Shown in pieces: positions 24,646 through 33,309 of a DNA stretch of 43,437 bases. The stretch spans positions 1 to 43,437 of the forward strand of contig JAUYHF010000049.1 in assembly GCA_030690165.1 (NCBI GenBank). The letters are read 5' to 3'. Each line of letters opens with the position of its first letter. Position 1 is the first letter of the stretch. Source of the stretch: Deltaproteobacteria bacterium. Lineage in GTDB: Bacteria > Desulfobacterota > GWC2-55-46 > UBA9637. Below the pieces are notes generated by a model. The model was not told the origin of the DNA. It searched no databases and was given only the letters and a program-made list of their open reading frames with translations. The translations under genes and the position numbers were made by a program.

Positions 24646-26523
24646 ATGAAATTATTTTCAGTTGTTATCAGTAAAGGCCTCTTTAAAAGGGGGTTTATAG
24701 CAGCCCTGTTCTTTTTTGCTTTTCTATTTGCCCTCCCGCTTTTAAAACCAGCAAAATTTTTTCTGATTGGAACTAATACGGCACATGCCTCTGAACAGGC
24801 TGTCCAGGCTGAAAAACCCGCAGATGCAGAGGCAAAGCCGGAAGCCAAAAAAGAAGAATACCAGCCGGCGCCAAAACTTAAAGCAAGCGATTATCCTCAG
24901 AACAAGTATATAAACGGCAGGGTTATGGCATGGCTTACAGCGCAGTTGCATCTCTGGTTCGCTGCGTTTGTCCTTGCCGTTCCCATCTTCGTCTTTATTA
25001 TAGAGGCCATTGGTATGGCCACAAAGGACGAGCGGTATGACAAGATGGCCTATGAATTTATTAAGGTAAGCCTCACAGCGTATTCCGTAACTGCCGTATT
25101 AGGCGGTCTTCTCTTATTTACATTAATAATATTTTATCCTGATTTCATAAAATACATGTCAGGTGTCTTCAGTTCAACCATGCTTGCCTATGCCTTTCTT
25201 TTCTTTGCAGAGAGTCTATGTCTCTACATCTATTATTATGGCTGGCATGCAATGGAGACAGGATTCAGCAAGTGGATGCATCTGACCATAGGATGGATGT
25301 TGAATGTGGTAGGTACAACGATGATGCTCCTTACCAGCGCGTGGGCTTCATTTATGATGGCGCCGCATGGTGTAAGCGCCACCGGCGTATTTGAGGGGAA
25401 TGTATGGGCTGCCATACATAACCATCTGTGGAATCCGTTAAACCTCCATAGATTTGTGGCAAATGTCGCATTCGGCGGCGGGGTCGTCGGCGCATACGCG
25501 GCCTATAAATTTTTAAGCGTGCAGACAAAAGAAGAAAAGGCCCACTATGACTGGATGGGCTATACGGCAAACTTCATAGCCATAGCAGGCCTGCTCCCGC
25601 TCCCCTTTGCAGGTTACTGGCTTGTGGCAGAGATATACGCAACTAGCCAGCAAATGGGCATAACCCTTATGGGCGGCTCATTTGCATGGTGGTTTATCAT
25701 GCAGGCAATTCTTATCGGCGGACTCTTTCTTTCTGCCAATTATTATCTGTGGTGCGGGATGGAAAGAACCAAGGGCGCGGAGAGGTACATCAAATACACC
25801 AAATATATTGCCTTTGTCATAGTTATGTGTTTCCTTGTATGGTTTACGCCTCATACATTGGTTCTGAAACCAGGGGAATTAAAGGCCCTCGGCGGACCAT
25901 ATCATAAATATCTTGGTCCACTGGGAATTATGCCTGCCAAGAATACGGCTGTCAACATAATGCTGATATTTACCTTCCTGAGTTTCACGCTCTACAAGCG
26001 CTGCAGTAAGATTGCCACAGTTTCATGGGCTCCTCTGGGTAACACCATACAGATGGCAATATTTACGGCCGCCGTAATCAATGTAGTCATATGCGGCGTC
26101 TATTTCGGCTACTTTACCAATACTGTATATAAGGTCGCGTCTTCGGTCCTGCAGGTTTCATCCACCCTTACGGTGCTTATATCAGTTACAATTATAGATA
26201 TATTCATGTTCAAAGGCGCTAAGGAAGCAGCGCCGCTTGAATGGGGCAAGATGCCTGACAGGAGTCAGTATGCCTTGTTCGTTCTCGCAGTAACATTTAC
26301 ATGGCTCATGGGTCTTATGGGTTTTATACGGTCTGGCATACGACAGCACTGGCATGTGAACGGCGTATTCAGGGATGCTTCTCCTGACGCCTTTACCCCG
26401 ACCATTGGATATGGGGCGCGGGTAATATCCACGGGTGTTATTATATTCATGGCCATTATAATATTCATATTCTGGCTTGCCCAGTTTGGCGCGAAAAAGA
26501 GCTTTAAGGCAGCTAACCATTAA
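24646..26523 (+). CDS. Cytochrome bd-like (CydA-related) membrane protein
   Basis: 625 residues, with an N-terminal helix (about 15-31), a Lys/Ala/Glu-rich linker (50-90) and then many transmembrane helices. Similarity to CydA shows in QLHLWFAAFVLAVP (His102, position of the b595 ligand), FFAESLC (Glu190), KWMHLTIGWMLN (His212, position of a b558 ligand) and SAWASFMMAPHG. The quinol-oxidase signature AEVGRQPW is replaced by AEIYATSQQMG (about 328-338), and there is no CydB gene. This matches my recollection of the bd-like proteins proposed as oxidases in Nitrospira. Electron donor and activity are unknown. Ribosome site AAAGGAGCAG; cytochrome c genes follow. Confidence 0.78.
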   Translation: MKLFSVVISKGLFKRGFIAALFFFAFLFALPLLKPAKFFLIGTNTAHASEQAVQAEKPADAEAKPEAKKEEYQPAPKLKASDYPQNKYINGRVMAWLTAQLHLWFAAFVLAVPIFVFIIEAIGMATKDERYDKMAYEFIKVSLTAYSVTAVLGGLLLFTLIIFYPDFIKYMSGVFSSTMLAYAFLFFAESLCLYIYYYGWHAMETGFSKWMHLTIGWMLNVVGTTMMLLTSAWASFMMAPHGVSATGVFEGNVWAAIHNHLWNPLNLHRFVANVAFGGGVVGAYAAYKFLSVQTKEEKAHYDWMGYTANFIAIAGLLPLPFAGYWLVAEIYATSQQMGITLMGGSFAWWFIMQAILIGGLFLSANYYLWCGMERTKGAERYIKYTKYIAFVIVMCFLVWFTPHTLVLKPGELKALGGPYHKYLGPLGIMPAKNTAVNIMLIFTFLSFTLYKRCSKIATVSWAPLGNTIQMAIFTAAVINVVICGVYFGYFTNTVYKVASSVLQVSSTLTVLISVTIIDIFMFKGAKEAAPLEWGKMPDRSQYALFVLAVTFTWLMGLMGFIRSGIRQHWHVNGVFRDASPDAFTPTIGYGARVISTGVIIFMAIIIFIFWLAQFGAKKSFKAANH

Positions 26524-26536
26524 ACCAAGAAACCAT

Positions 26537-26588
26537 GCTGCCGCAGCTAAAATCTTTGAAACAATATCAGTTACGGCAGCGATTTTAG
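26537..26588 (+). other. Two interleaved inverted repeats before the cytochrome c gene
   Basis: GCTGCCG (26537-26543) is complementary to CGGCAGC (26574-26580), and CTAAAATC (26547-26554) to GATTTTAG (26581-26588). The pairs interleave (A-B-A'-B'). With only three bases between A and B they probably form alternative hairpins rather than both at once. The structure ends 12 bases before the start codon, over the ribosome-site area. Confidence 0.55.
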
Positions 26589-26600
26589 AGGGGGTATGAG

Positions 26601-27476
26601 ATGAAGACCTTTTTAAAGATAGTGATTTTCAGCTTAGGAGTAACATGCGTCTATGCGTTTTTTGCAAACATAGTTATTCCGCAGGTTAGGCCAGCGCCGC
26701 CCCCTGTAGAGGAAAAGCTTGATTTAGGTTCCATGACTATGGAGCAGTTTGTAGGACTTGGAGAGAAGGTATTCAACGATATATGCACATTGTGCCATAA
26801 CCCTGTGGGAGGGAGGGCGCCCCTCATGATTCAGGCAGGTAAGGACGGCCCGCCTATTGGAGCCAGGGCTGAGGAAAGGGTAAAAGACCCAAGATATAAG
26901 GGTAAGGCAAAGAATGGCGAGGAATATATACGGGAGTCTGAGAATGAACCCTCTGCCTTTGTTGTTCCGGGTTATGGTGTCAAGGGTACCAATGACACCG
27001 TGAGCCCAATGCCTGTTACTACCAGCGGCGCCATTGGTTTAACAGACGCGAAAGTGGATGCTGTTATTGCCTATTTCCAGACAAATGCGGGTGTCCCTGT
27101 TACTGTTAAGATACCGACAGGGGCTCCGGCTCCTGCCAGTACAGAAGCGGCTGCCCCGCCTGCTGCGCCGGCAAAGACCCCGGAAGAGTTTGTAGCAAAG
27201 TACGGTTGCGGCGTCTGCCACAAGGTAGCTGGCCAGCAGGGTCCAATATGTCCTGATCTTATGCACATAGGCGCAGTAGCAAAGACACGGATTAAGGATA
27301 AAGATTACAAGGGTAAGGCAAAGGATGCCGCTGGATATATAGCAGAGTCTATTTTAGAACCAGGTACATTTGTAGCGCCTGGTTTTCCTCCGGGTGTCAT
27401 GCCCCAGGATTTCGGGGCTAAAATCCTTGCGCAGGAGTTTAATATGATGGTTAATTTTCTATCAAATTCCAAATAA
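26601..27476 (+). CDS. Membrane-anchored di-heme cytochrome c
   Basis: 291 residues. An N-terminal hydrophobic segment (about 5-27) acts as signal or anchor. Two class I cytochrome c domains follow, with heme sites Cys62-x2-Cys65-His66 (CTLCH) and Cys203-x2-Cys206-His207 (CGVCH), joined by an Ala/Pro-rich linker (about 174-192). Possible axial methionines are in SPMPVT and GVMPQDF. The two domains share RIKD/RVKDP..YKGKAK segments, pointing to an internal duplication. It lies 77 bases after the CydA-like gene and would deliver or accept electrons there. Confidence 0.88.
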   Translation: MKTFLKIVIFSLGVTCVYAFFANIVIPQVRPAPPPVEEKLDLGSMTMEQFVGLGEKVFNDICTLCHNPVGGRAPLMIQAGKDGPPIGARAEERVKDPRYKGKAKNGEEYIRESENEPSAFVVPGYGVKGTNDTVSPMPVTTSGAIGLTDAKVDAVIAYFQTNAGVPVTVKIPTGAPAPASTEAAAPPAAPAKTPEEFVAKYGCGVCHKVAGQQGPICPDLMHIGAVAKTRIKDKDYKGKAKDAAGYIAESILEPGTFVAPGFPPGVMPQDFGAKILAQEFNMMVNFLSNSK

Positions 27477-27558
27477 GAGATATTATTAGAGATAATCCCC
27501 GTTAGGCCTTGTTATTATGTTTAGCGGGATATGATAAATCTTGAGGAGGTCCAACTGG

Positions 27559-28320
27559 ATGAAGATACCAAGATTATTGCTGTTTGTAATTATCCTATCT
27601 GTTGCATACAGCGTATTTAAACTATTCGGGATTATAGTGAAACAACCAATCCCAACAAGTCTTGTGCAGATGTACATGTTTTTTGTTACGGTTATGAGCC
27701 TCTTGTGGATTACATCCACGGAAGAGGGTATGAATGGGCTTGTGGGACCGATAAAGGCTCTCATAGAAGACCCTAGTAAAAGGATATTGAGGAATATCGT
27801 GTTTCTTATTGTCCCGCTGCTTGGAGCAGGGATAACCTATGCGCAGTTAAGGCCCACCTACGAGGCGCCTGTGGAACTGCGGTCCATCCACCCTGCGCCG
27901 CCGTCTACAATTAAGGTATTTGGCAAGACATTTAATCTGATGACGTTGGAAAACCCTTATAGAAAGATAGAAAAGGAAGACCCTCAGAAATTTGCGCAGC
28001 TTGTCAAAGAGGGGGGAGAAGTATTTTTTAAAAATTGTTTCTACTGCCACGGCGATAAGCTGAACGGCAGAGGGCATTATGCGCATGGCCTTAATCCCAT
28101 TCCGGCTAATTTCACGGATGTGGGAACCATCGCTCAGCTGCAGGAATCGTTTCTATTCTGGAGGATCACAACGGGGGGACCTGGTTTGCCCAAAGAAGGG
28201 GCTCCATGGATATCTGCCATGCCTATCTGGCAGAATTTCCTGACAGAGGATGAGGTGTGGAAGGTTATACTCTTCCTATACAACTACACAGGGTATGTGC
28301 CGAGGTCATGGGAAAAATAA
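27559..28320 (+). CDS. Three-helix membrane-bound cytochrome c
   Basis: 253 residues from ATG 27559, which has GAGGAGGT eight bases upstream. A TTG start 18 bases earlier lies inside that ribosome site and is rejected. Hydrophobic helices at about 5-27, 33-51 and 78-94 anchor a periplasmic c-type domain with Cys160-x2-Cys163-His164 (CFYCHGDKLNGRG) and a likely axial Met in ISAMPIW. Its place between two other cytochromes c and behind the CydA-like gene suggests a membrane electron-transfer partner of that protein. Confidence 0.85.
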   Translation: MKIPRLLLFVIILSVAYSVFKLFGIIVKQPIPTSLVQMYMFFVTVMSLLWITSTEEGMNGLVGPIKALIEDPSKRILRNIVFLIVPLLGAGITYAQLRPTYEAPVELRSIHPAPPSTIKVFGKTFNLMTLENPYRKIEKEDPQKFAQLVKEGGEVFFKNCFYCHGDKLNGRGHYAHGLNPIPANFTDVGTIAQLQESFLFWRITTGGPGLPKEGAPWISAMPIWQNFLTEDEVWKVILFLYNYTGYVPRSWEK

Positions 28321-28392
28321 AAGAGGTATTAAGAAGTTAAGGGGTTAGGATTCCTCTAATATCAATATTATGAAAAGGATGGTCAAAAACCT

Positions 28393-29931
28393 ATGAAGAA
28401 AAAACTCCTAATTTTAGTTGCCTTAAGCATTATATTGGTTTCAATCCCGGCTATTGCGGCCCAGGGCAATAAAGAAAACGGGAAGGTAATATACGACAAA
28501 AAATGCTGGTGGTGCCACGGTGAGAACGGCGCAGGCGACGGGCCTGCTGCCAATTTTTTAAGTCCCCCGCCAAGGGATTTTACGGCAGGCTGGTTTAAAT
28601 TTAAGTCAACACCGTTTGATGAGCTTTTTCCCGCCGATGAAGACATCTTCAGGGTGATAAGCGGAGGCACGAATCACGCTTCTTCATGGGGTGGTCTGTC
28701 AGGCACAGCCATGCCAAACTGGGACGATAAGCTTAAGGAGCAGGAGAGGTGGGACTTGGTTGCGTATATTACTGATTCACTCGGCCATCTGGAGAAACCT
28801 AAAAAACCGTCAATTGATTATAAGAATCAGGTAAAGACATCAAAGGAAAGCATTGGAAAGGGCAAAGAAATCTTCCAAAAGTTGTGCGTAGAGTGCCACG
28901 GAGAGGAAGGGAAGGGCAGTGGCACAAAGAAATTAAAGGACGACCTCGGCTTCAGGGAATGGCCGAGAAATCTTACAAAACCATGGACATTCAGGATTAA
29001 TAACGATCCCAAAGAAATATATACCCGCATATCCGTTGGTATCCCTGGAACGCAGATGCCGTCATTTGCAGATCCAGCCAGCAAAAAGACACTTTCTGAC
29101 GAAGAGAGATGGAATGTTGCAAACTATGTAAACTCCATCGGTGATGATACAAAAAAGCCGAATGACGCGGATACTGTCCTGAAGGCCATAAGGCTTGAAG
29201 GGGAATTACCTGACAAGCCTGATGATCCGAGATGGAAGGAAGCACAACCCACAAGTTTCTATCTCATCCCCCAGATAATTGCAAAGGAGAGGTTTTTTAC
29301 GCCCACGATAGATGGCATTACTTCCAGGGCATTTTTTAATGATAAGGAGATTTCAATACTGCTTGAATGGGATGACAGGACAAAGAGCATACCTGGGGAT
29401 GAAAAGGCAAAAGAGCTTGCAGAAGGCAGCGATGTGTTTGAGGACAGCGTGGCTCTGCAATTTTCCGTAACAATACCTGAAGAGATGGAAAAGCCGTATT
29501 TCGGCATGGGTGACAGCGCAAAGCCCGTCAATATCTGGCAGTGGAAAGGCGGGAAAAAAGACTCACCCGAGAGCGTGAAACTTATCAATGCCAACGGCTT
29601 CCAGAAGATAGAACAGAGAGACGCTGCAAAGGCAGGTTTGAAGGCAAGCAGCGCCTACAGTAACGGCACATGGCGGGTTGTTATGAAGAGGCCGCTTACA
29701 ACTGAAGAGAAAGACAAGGACATACAGTTTGTAGAGGGTAAATTCATACCTCTGGCATTTGCCGCATGGGATGGCAGCAACGGGGAAACAGGCTCAAAGC
29801 ATGTCCTGTCAACATGGTACTGGATACAGATGAAACCCGTAACATCCAATACCGTATATATTATTCCTGTTATTGTAGGATTGTTAGTTTTTGGCGGCGA
29901 GCTTTTACTTATCAGGAAACCAAGAAAGTAG
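28393..29931 (+). CDS. Di-heme cytochrome c fused to an NxrC-like heme b domain
   Basis: 512 residues. Signal peptide at 1-23 (ending IPAIAA), heme c sites Cys38-x2-Cys41-His42 (CWWCHGENGAGDG) and Cys165-x2-Cys168-His169 (CVECHGEEGKGSG). An ethylbenzene dehydrogenase gamma-type domain follows (about 265-485) with MGDSAKPVNIWQWKGG and AFAAWDGSNGETG, and a C-terminal helix (about 488-506) ends in basic residues. The third domain is the same type as the separate NxrC-like gene at 17209. A three-heme wire from an NxrB-like partner to the membrane is the natural reading. It closes the cytochrome cluster. Confidence 0.85.
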   Translation: MKKKLLILVALSIILVSIPAIAAQGNKENGKVIYDKKCWWCHGENGAGDGPAANFLSPPPRDFTAGWFKFKSTPFDELFPADEDIFRVISGGTNHASSWGGLSGTAMPNWDDKLKEQERWDLVAYITDSLGHLEKPKKPSIDYKNQVKTSKESIGKGKEIFQKLCVECHGEEGKGSGTKKLKDDLGFREWPRNLTKPWTFRINNDPKEIYTRISVGIPGTQMPSFADPASKKTLSDEERWNVANYVNSIGDDTKKPNDADTVLKAIRLEGELPDKPDDPRWKEAQPTSFYLIPQIIAKERFFTPTIDGITSRAFFNDKEISILLEWDDRTKSIPGDEKAKELAEGSDVFEDSVALQFSVTIPEEMEKPYFGMGDSAKPVNIWQWKGGKKDSPESVKLINANGFQKIEQRDAAKAGLKASSAYSNGTWRVVMKRPLTTEEKDKDIQFVEGKFIPLAFAAWDGSNGETGSKHVLSTWYWIQMKPVTSNTVYIIPVIVGLLVFGGELLLIRKPRK

Positions 29932-30015
29932 CTGCCCAAATTGACTGATAGCTGTCATTAAGCTTAGCTAAAAAGAAATGATAAAATATATAGAGAGGCA
30001 GGAGGTGTTACATAT

Positions 30016-30459
30016 ATGAAACGTTCCGAATTTATATTAGGCGGTGAAGATTTTAAAAGGTTGACTGCCGCGCAGCTTATGGAGATAGATGTAAAAACAT
30101 TTACCCCTGAAGCCGCATGGGAAGAGATGGCAGAGGCTATGACAAAATGGCATTTTGGGAGTGTTCCCATTGTTGATGCGGAAGACAGGCTTTTGGGAGT
30201 TGTTGGAGAAGAAGACCTGCTCTCAGCGCTTATAGAAGGAAAAGACTTGAGTAAGATAACAGCCCTGGATATTATGGGGAAAAAACCTGTTACCGTTACT
30301 GAGGATACAAATGCAGGGGAGATTGGAACCCTCCTCCAGAAGGAGCGCCTTATAAGGGTTCCTGTAGTGAAGGGTGGAAAACTCGTAGGGGTTGTGGCGA
30401 GGCGGGACCTCCTGTTTGGCTATTTGAGAGCTACTTCAAAACCACCGCTCTGGTTATAA
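30016..30459 (+). CDS. Tandem CBS-domain protein
   Basis: 147 residues made of two CBS modules. The first has MTKWHFGSVPIVDAEDRLLGVVGEEDLL and the second LLQKERLIRVPVVKGGKLVGVVARRDLL, each introduced by a short variable-position stretch (VKTFTPE and PVTVTED). CBS pairs bind adenine nucleotides and act as energy sensors. ATG 30016 follows GGCAGGAGG. No effector domain is fused, so its target is unknown. It converges on the radical SAM gene with one base between the stop codons. Confidence 0.88.
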   Translation: MKRSEFILGGEDFKRLTAAQLMEIDVKTFTPEAAWEEMAEAMTKWHFGSVPIVDAEDRLLGVVGEEDLLSALIEGKDLSKITALDIMGKKPVTVTEDTNAGEIGTLLQKERLIRVPVVKGGKLVGVVARRDLLFGYLRATSKPPLWL

Positions 30460-30460
30460 A

Positions 30461-31687
30461 TTATTTTCCAGCCCTTTTTCTAAGTTCAGCCATAATCTCA
30501 GGGGTAATTTCTTTTAAACATTTTTCCCTTGCGTATCTTTCCACGCCCTTTTTAACCATGCCCATGAGAAAGGTAGGCACTTTTGAGAGCCTTTCCTGCG
30601 CTTCTTTTGTCCAGAGTATTTCTTCTGCCCCTCTGACTCTTTGACTCTTTGACTCTTTGACTCTTTGACCCTCCGGTTCATATTCGCACCACGGGTCTTC
30701 TCCCATAATACTGGAAGTCGCTGCAAGCGCCCTTGCCCTGCATCCGCCGCAGGCCTCTTTATAATCACATTCCCTGCATCTCCCCTCATAATTTGGATTT
30801 CTGAGAGACTGAAATACCGGCGATGTTGTCCATATCTGAGACAGGCTTGCCTCCATAAGATTTCCCACTTTTGTCGGCATATACGGGCATGCCGTTACAT
30901 CGCCTTTAGGGGTAATCCTGAAATATCCTGTGCCTGCAATGCAGCCGCTTGTTGCGCCTTTTAAAAGCTGGCTTTCAGGATTAAGCTTATGAGCGATCCT
31001 CAGAAAATGCGGCGCGCACCTTGCCCTTACCATCATTCTCCCTTCATAATCTTTTTCTGCCTTTACAAGATATGTCAGGGTTTCCTCATATTGTTTGGGT
31101 GTTATGTCTGTCATTTCCTGTCCCCTGCCTGTGCAGACAAGAAAGAATATGTTTGCTGCCCTGGCCCCTTTTTTATACGCAAATTCTATTATATCCGGTA
31201 TTTCTGAATAATTGTCCTTTGTTACAGTCACCTGAATCTGAAAATCAAGGTTGTATTTTTTTAAGATACCCATTCCAGCAATGGTCTTTTCCCAAGCCCC
31301 TTCCACTCCCCTGAACCTGTCGTGATATGATGGGCCTATTGAATCAAGGCTTATCCCAACGCCCTTGACACCGCTTTCTATCATTTTTTCTACAGTCTGA
31401 GCATCAATGAGCGTTCCATTTGTTCCAAGCACAACCATCAACCCTTTTTTCGCTGCATAGGAAAAAAGATCAAAGCAGTCATCCCTGAGCAGAGGCTCGC
31501 CGCCTGTAAAGATGAGCATTGCCTGCGGGTTGACAGCAGTTACCTCGTCTATGACCCTTTTTGCGTCATTAGTAGATAGCTCGTCGTTCCCATGTTCCAA
31601 CTCTGATGCGTCAAGGTAGCAGTGCCTGCACCTCAGGTTGCATCTTTTTGTTATATTCCAGGATATGAGAAAAGGTATAAAATCCAT
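30461..31687 (-). CDS. Radical SAM/SPASM protein fused to a PCP_red domain (heme-pathway type)
   Basis: 408 residues. The radical SAM motif is Cys16-x3-Cys20-x2-Cys23 (RCNLRCRHCYLD), with FTGGEPLL and a SPASM region with cysteines in CIAGTGY, CRECDYKEACGGC. This is the layout of NirJ/AhbD-type heme-synthesis enzymes. The C-terminal 50 residues (WTKEAQERLSKVPTF... onward) form a PCP_red-like domain. A linker rich in Lys/Ser/Gln/Arg is encoded by four exact CTCTTTGA octamers (30637-30668 on the plus strand). The start is ATG at 31687 with AAGGAAG upstream on the minus strand. A role in heme synthesis fits the cytochrome-rich surroundings, but related SPASM enzymes modify peptides. Confidence 0.8.
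   Translation of the reverse strand: MDFIPFLISWNITKRCNLRCRHCYLDASELEHGNDELSTNDAKRVIDEVTAVNPQAMLIFTGGEPLLRDDCFDLFSYAAKKGLMVVLGTNGTLIDAQTVEKMIESGVKGVGISLDSIGPSYHDRFRGVEGAWEKTIAGMGILKKYNLDFQIQVTVTKDNYSEIPDIIEFAYKKGARAANIFFLVCTGRGQEMTDITPKQYEETLTYLVKAEKDYEGRMMVRARCAPHFLRIAHKLNPESQLLKGATSGCIAGTGYFRITPKGDVTACPYMPTKVGNLMEASLSQIWTTSPVFQSLRNPNYEGRCRECDYKEACGGCRARALAATSSIMGEDPWCEYEPEGQRVKESKSQRVRGAEEILWTKEAQERLSKVPTFLMGMVKKGVERYAREKCLKEITPEIMAELRKRAGK
30637..30668. repeat. Octanucleotide tandem repeat in coding sequence
   Basis: Four perfect copies of CTCTTTGA, preceded by a shorter CTCTGA. The unit is not a multiple of three, so gain or loss of one copy would shift the frame between the SPASM and PCP_red domains of the host gene. 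Confidence 0.9.
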
Positions 31688-31760
31688 AACTTCCTTGTGA
31701 AATTATCTTGGTCGTATTTTAAAACCTCAGAGGAGACAAAGTCAATGATTTTCTGGTGGC

Positions 31761-31788
31761 TTGACAGTGTGGTAAATTTATGTATGAT
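31761..31788 (+). promoter_or_regulatory. Sigma-70 promoter of the rnf operon
   Basis: TTGACA (31761-31766), 16 bases, TATGAT (31783-31788), close to consensus. A start near 31795 leaves a leader of about 78 bases before the chosen rnfC start. It also rules out the in-frame ATG at 31780, which lies inside the promoter. Confidence 0.55.
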
Positions 31789-31872
31789 ACAAAAAATACA
31801 AAAAGACTTGACAAATATATCAAGGTTGATACCATCTTACATTATTTTATTTATTGGAAGTCAGAATATTTT

Positions 31873-33192
31873 ATGAGTTTAAAGACATTTAATCACGGCA
31901 TACATCCTTCTTATAATAAAGAGTTAACTCAAAGCAAAAAGATAGAGAAGGCATCCCTTCCATCTAAGGTTGTCATCCCTCTTCAACAGCACATTGGCGC
32001 CCCTTGCAAGCCGCTTGTTAAAAAGGGAGATACGGTAGCAGAGGGGCAGAAGATAGGCGAGACAACCACCTTTGTTACCGCCCCTGTCCATTCTTCAATC
32101 TCAGGAAAGGTTAAGGAAATAGAAAGACTCCCATATCCCGGCGGCGGCAAGGTCTTGTCTGTCATAATAGAAGGAGACGGGACAGTAAAGGATTGGGGGA
32201 GCGGGGACACAGACATTGAGCTTGAATCGCTCGCAAAGGAAGATCTAAGGAATATTATAAGAGAGGCCGGGATTGTAGGCATGGGCGGGGCTGCATTCCC
32301 TACGCATGTGAAATTAAGCCCGCCAAAGGGAAAAAGGATAGATAGCTTCATCCTCAATGGATGTGAGTGCGAGCCGTATCTGACATCCGATCATAGGCTG
32401 ATGCTTGAAGAGCCTGAAAAGGTCTTGTGGGGTATGAAGGCCATGATGAAGGCAGTAGGGGTTGAGAACGGCTTTATAGGCATAGAGGAAAATAAATCTG
32501 ATGCAATAGATGCCCTTGAGAGAGTAACCAGAGGCAGCAATATAAAGGTTGTTGCATTGAAAACAAAGTATCCGCAGGGCGCTGAAAAGATGCTTGTAAA
32601 GGCCGTTATAGACAGGAAGGTGCCTGTCGGCAAGCTCCCCATGGATGTGGGCTGTGTGGTAAACAATGTCGGGACAGCGTTTGCTGTTTATGAGGCAGTC
32701 AAATACAAGAAGCCTTTGATTGAAAGGGTTATAACTGTAAGCGGAAACGGTGTAAGAGAGCCGAAGAACCTCCTTGTCCGGATAGGGACAAGCTTTGAAG
32801 ATGTTTTAAACCAGTGCGGCGGGATAACAGGGGAAGGCGAAAAAGAGGTTTTAAACGGCGGCCCGATGATGGGGATTGCCCAGACAACCCTTGAAGCGCC
32901 TGTAATAAAAGGCACATCAGGCATAACAGTCCTAACGGGTAAAGAGATAAAGCCGTTTAAATACGATCCGTGCATAAGATGCGCAAGCTGTGTTGAAGTT
33001 TGTCCTGTAAACCTCATGCCGTATAAGTTAGGCGATTTAGGGCGGCTTTACAGACTGGATGAATTCAAGGCATGGGGCGGCATGGTCTGCATAGAATGCG
33101 GCTGCTGCTCTTATACATGCCCCTCTAAAAGGCCGCTCCTGCACTGGATACGGGTAGGAAAGGTTAAGATAAGGGAGAGGGAGAAGGTGTAA
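31873..33192 (+). CDS. rnfC: Rnf complex subunit RnfC (NADH-side, Fe-S)
   Basis: 439 residues from ATG 31873, the usual RnfC length, beginning MSLKTFNHGIHPSYNKE as in relatives. RnfC is the peripheral subunit of the Rnf ferredoxin:NAD+ oxidoreductase that binds NADH/FMN. An N-terminal barrel-sandwich region (about 30-110), the Rossmann-like GMGGAAFPTHVKL and NGCECEP motifs, and two ferredoxin motifs CIRCASCVEVCP and CIECGCCSYTCP near the end are visible. It is first in the order C-D-G-E-A-B. The ribosome site is weak (GGAAG, 13 bases away). Confidence 0.92.
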   Translation: MSLKTFNHGIHPSYNKELTQSKKIEKASLPSKVVIPLQQHIGAPCKPLVKKGDTVAEGQKIGETTTFVTAPVHSSISGKVKEIERLPYPGGGKVLSVIIEGDGTVKDWGSGDTDIELESLAKEDLRNIIREAGIVGMGGAAFPTHVKLSPPKGKRIDSFILNGCECEPYLTSDHRLMLEEPEKVLWGMKAMMKAVGVENGFIGIEENKSDAIDALERVTRGSNIKVVALKTKYPQGAEKMLVKAVIDRKVPVGKLPMDVGCVVNNVGTAFAVYEAVKYKKPLIERVITVSGNGVREPKNLLVRIGTSFEDVLNQCGGITGEGEKEVLNGGPMMGIAQTTLEAPVIKGTSGITVLTGKEIKPFKYDPCIRCASCVEVCPVNLMPYKLGDLGRLYRLDEFKAWGGMVCIECGCCSYTCPSKRPLLHWIRVGKVKIREREKV

Positions 33193-33196
33193 GTAC

Positions 33197-33292
33197 AAAT
33201 TGAAAAATGCAAAATGTAAAATGCAAATTTACAAGATAGAATTTTAAAAATTTTGCAATTTACAATTTGCAATTTGCATTTTTCGATGGAGC
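33197..33292. repeat. AT-rich imperfect palindrome R1, between rnfC and rnfD
   Basis: The left arm TTGAAAAATGCAAAATG and the right arm CAATTTGCATTTTTCGATGG are imperfect inverted copies built from GCAAATT/AATTTGC words. The unit ends in ATGGAGC. Two further copies occur at 35721 and 36401. Confidence 0.7.
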
Positions 33293-33309
33293 GTAATAAT
33301 TTAAAAGCT

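Noticed and set aside
26537-26588. H-type pseudoknot in the cytochrome c leader
   Set aside because: The three-base linker between the two 5' strands is too short to span the stems; alternative hairpins are more plausible.
27541-27558. TTG start for the three-helix cytochrome c
   Set aside because: The TTG overlaps the GAGGAGGT ribosome site of the ATG at 27559.
31780-31872. Upstream ATG for rnfC at 31780
   Set aside because: It falls within the predicted promoter and adds 31 residues not seen in RnfC proteins; MSLKTFNHGIHP is the typical start.
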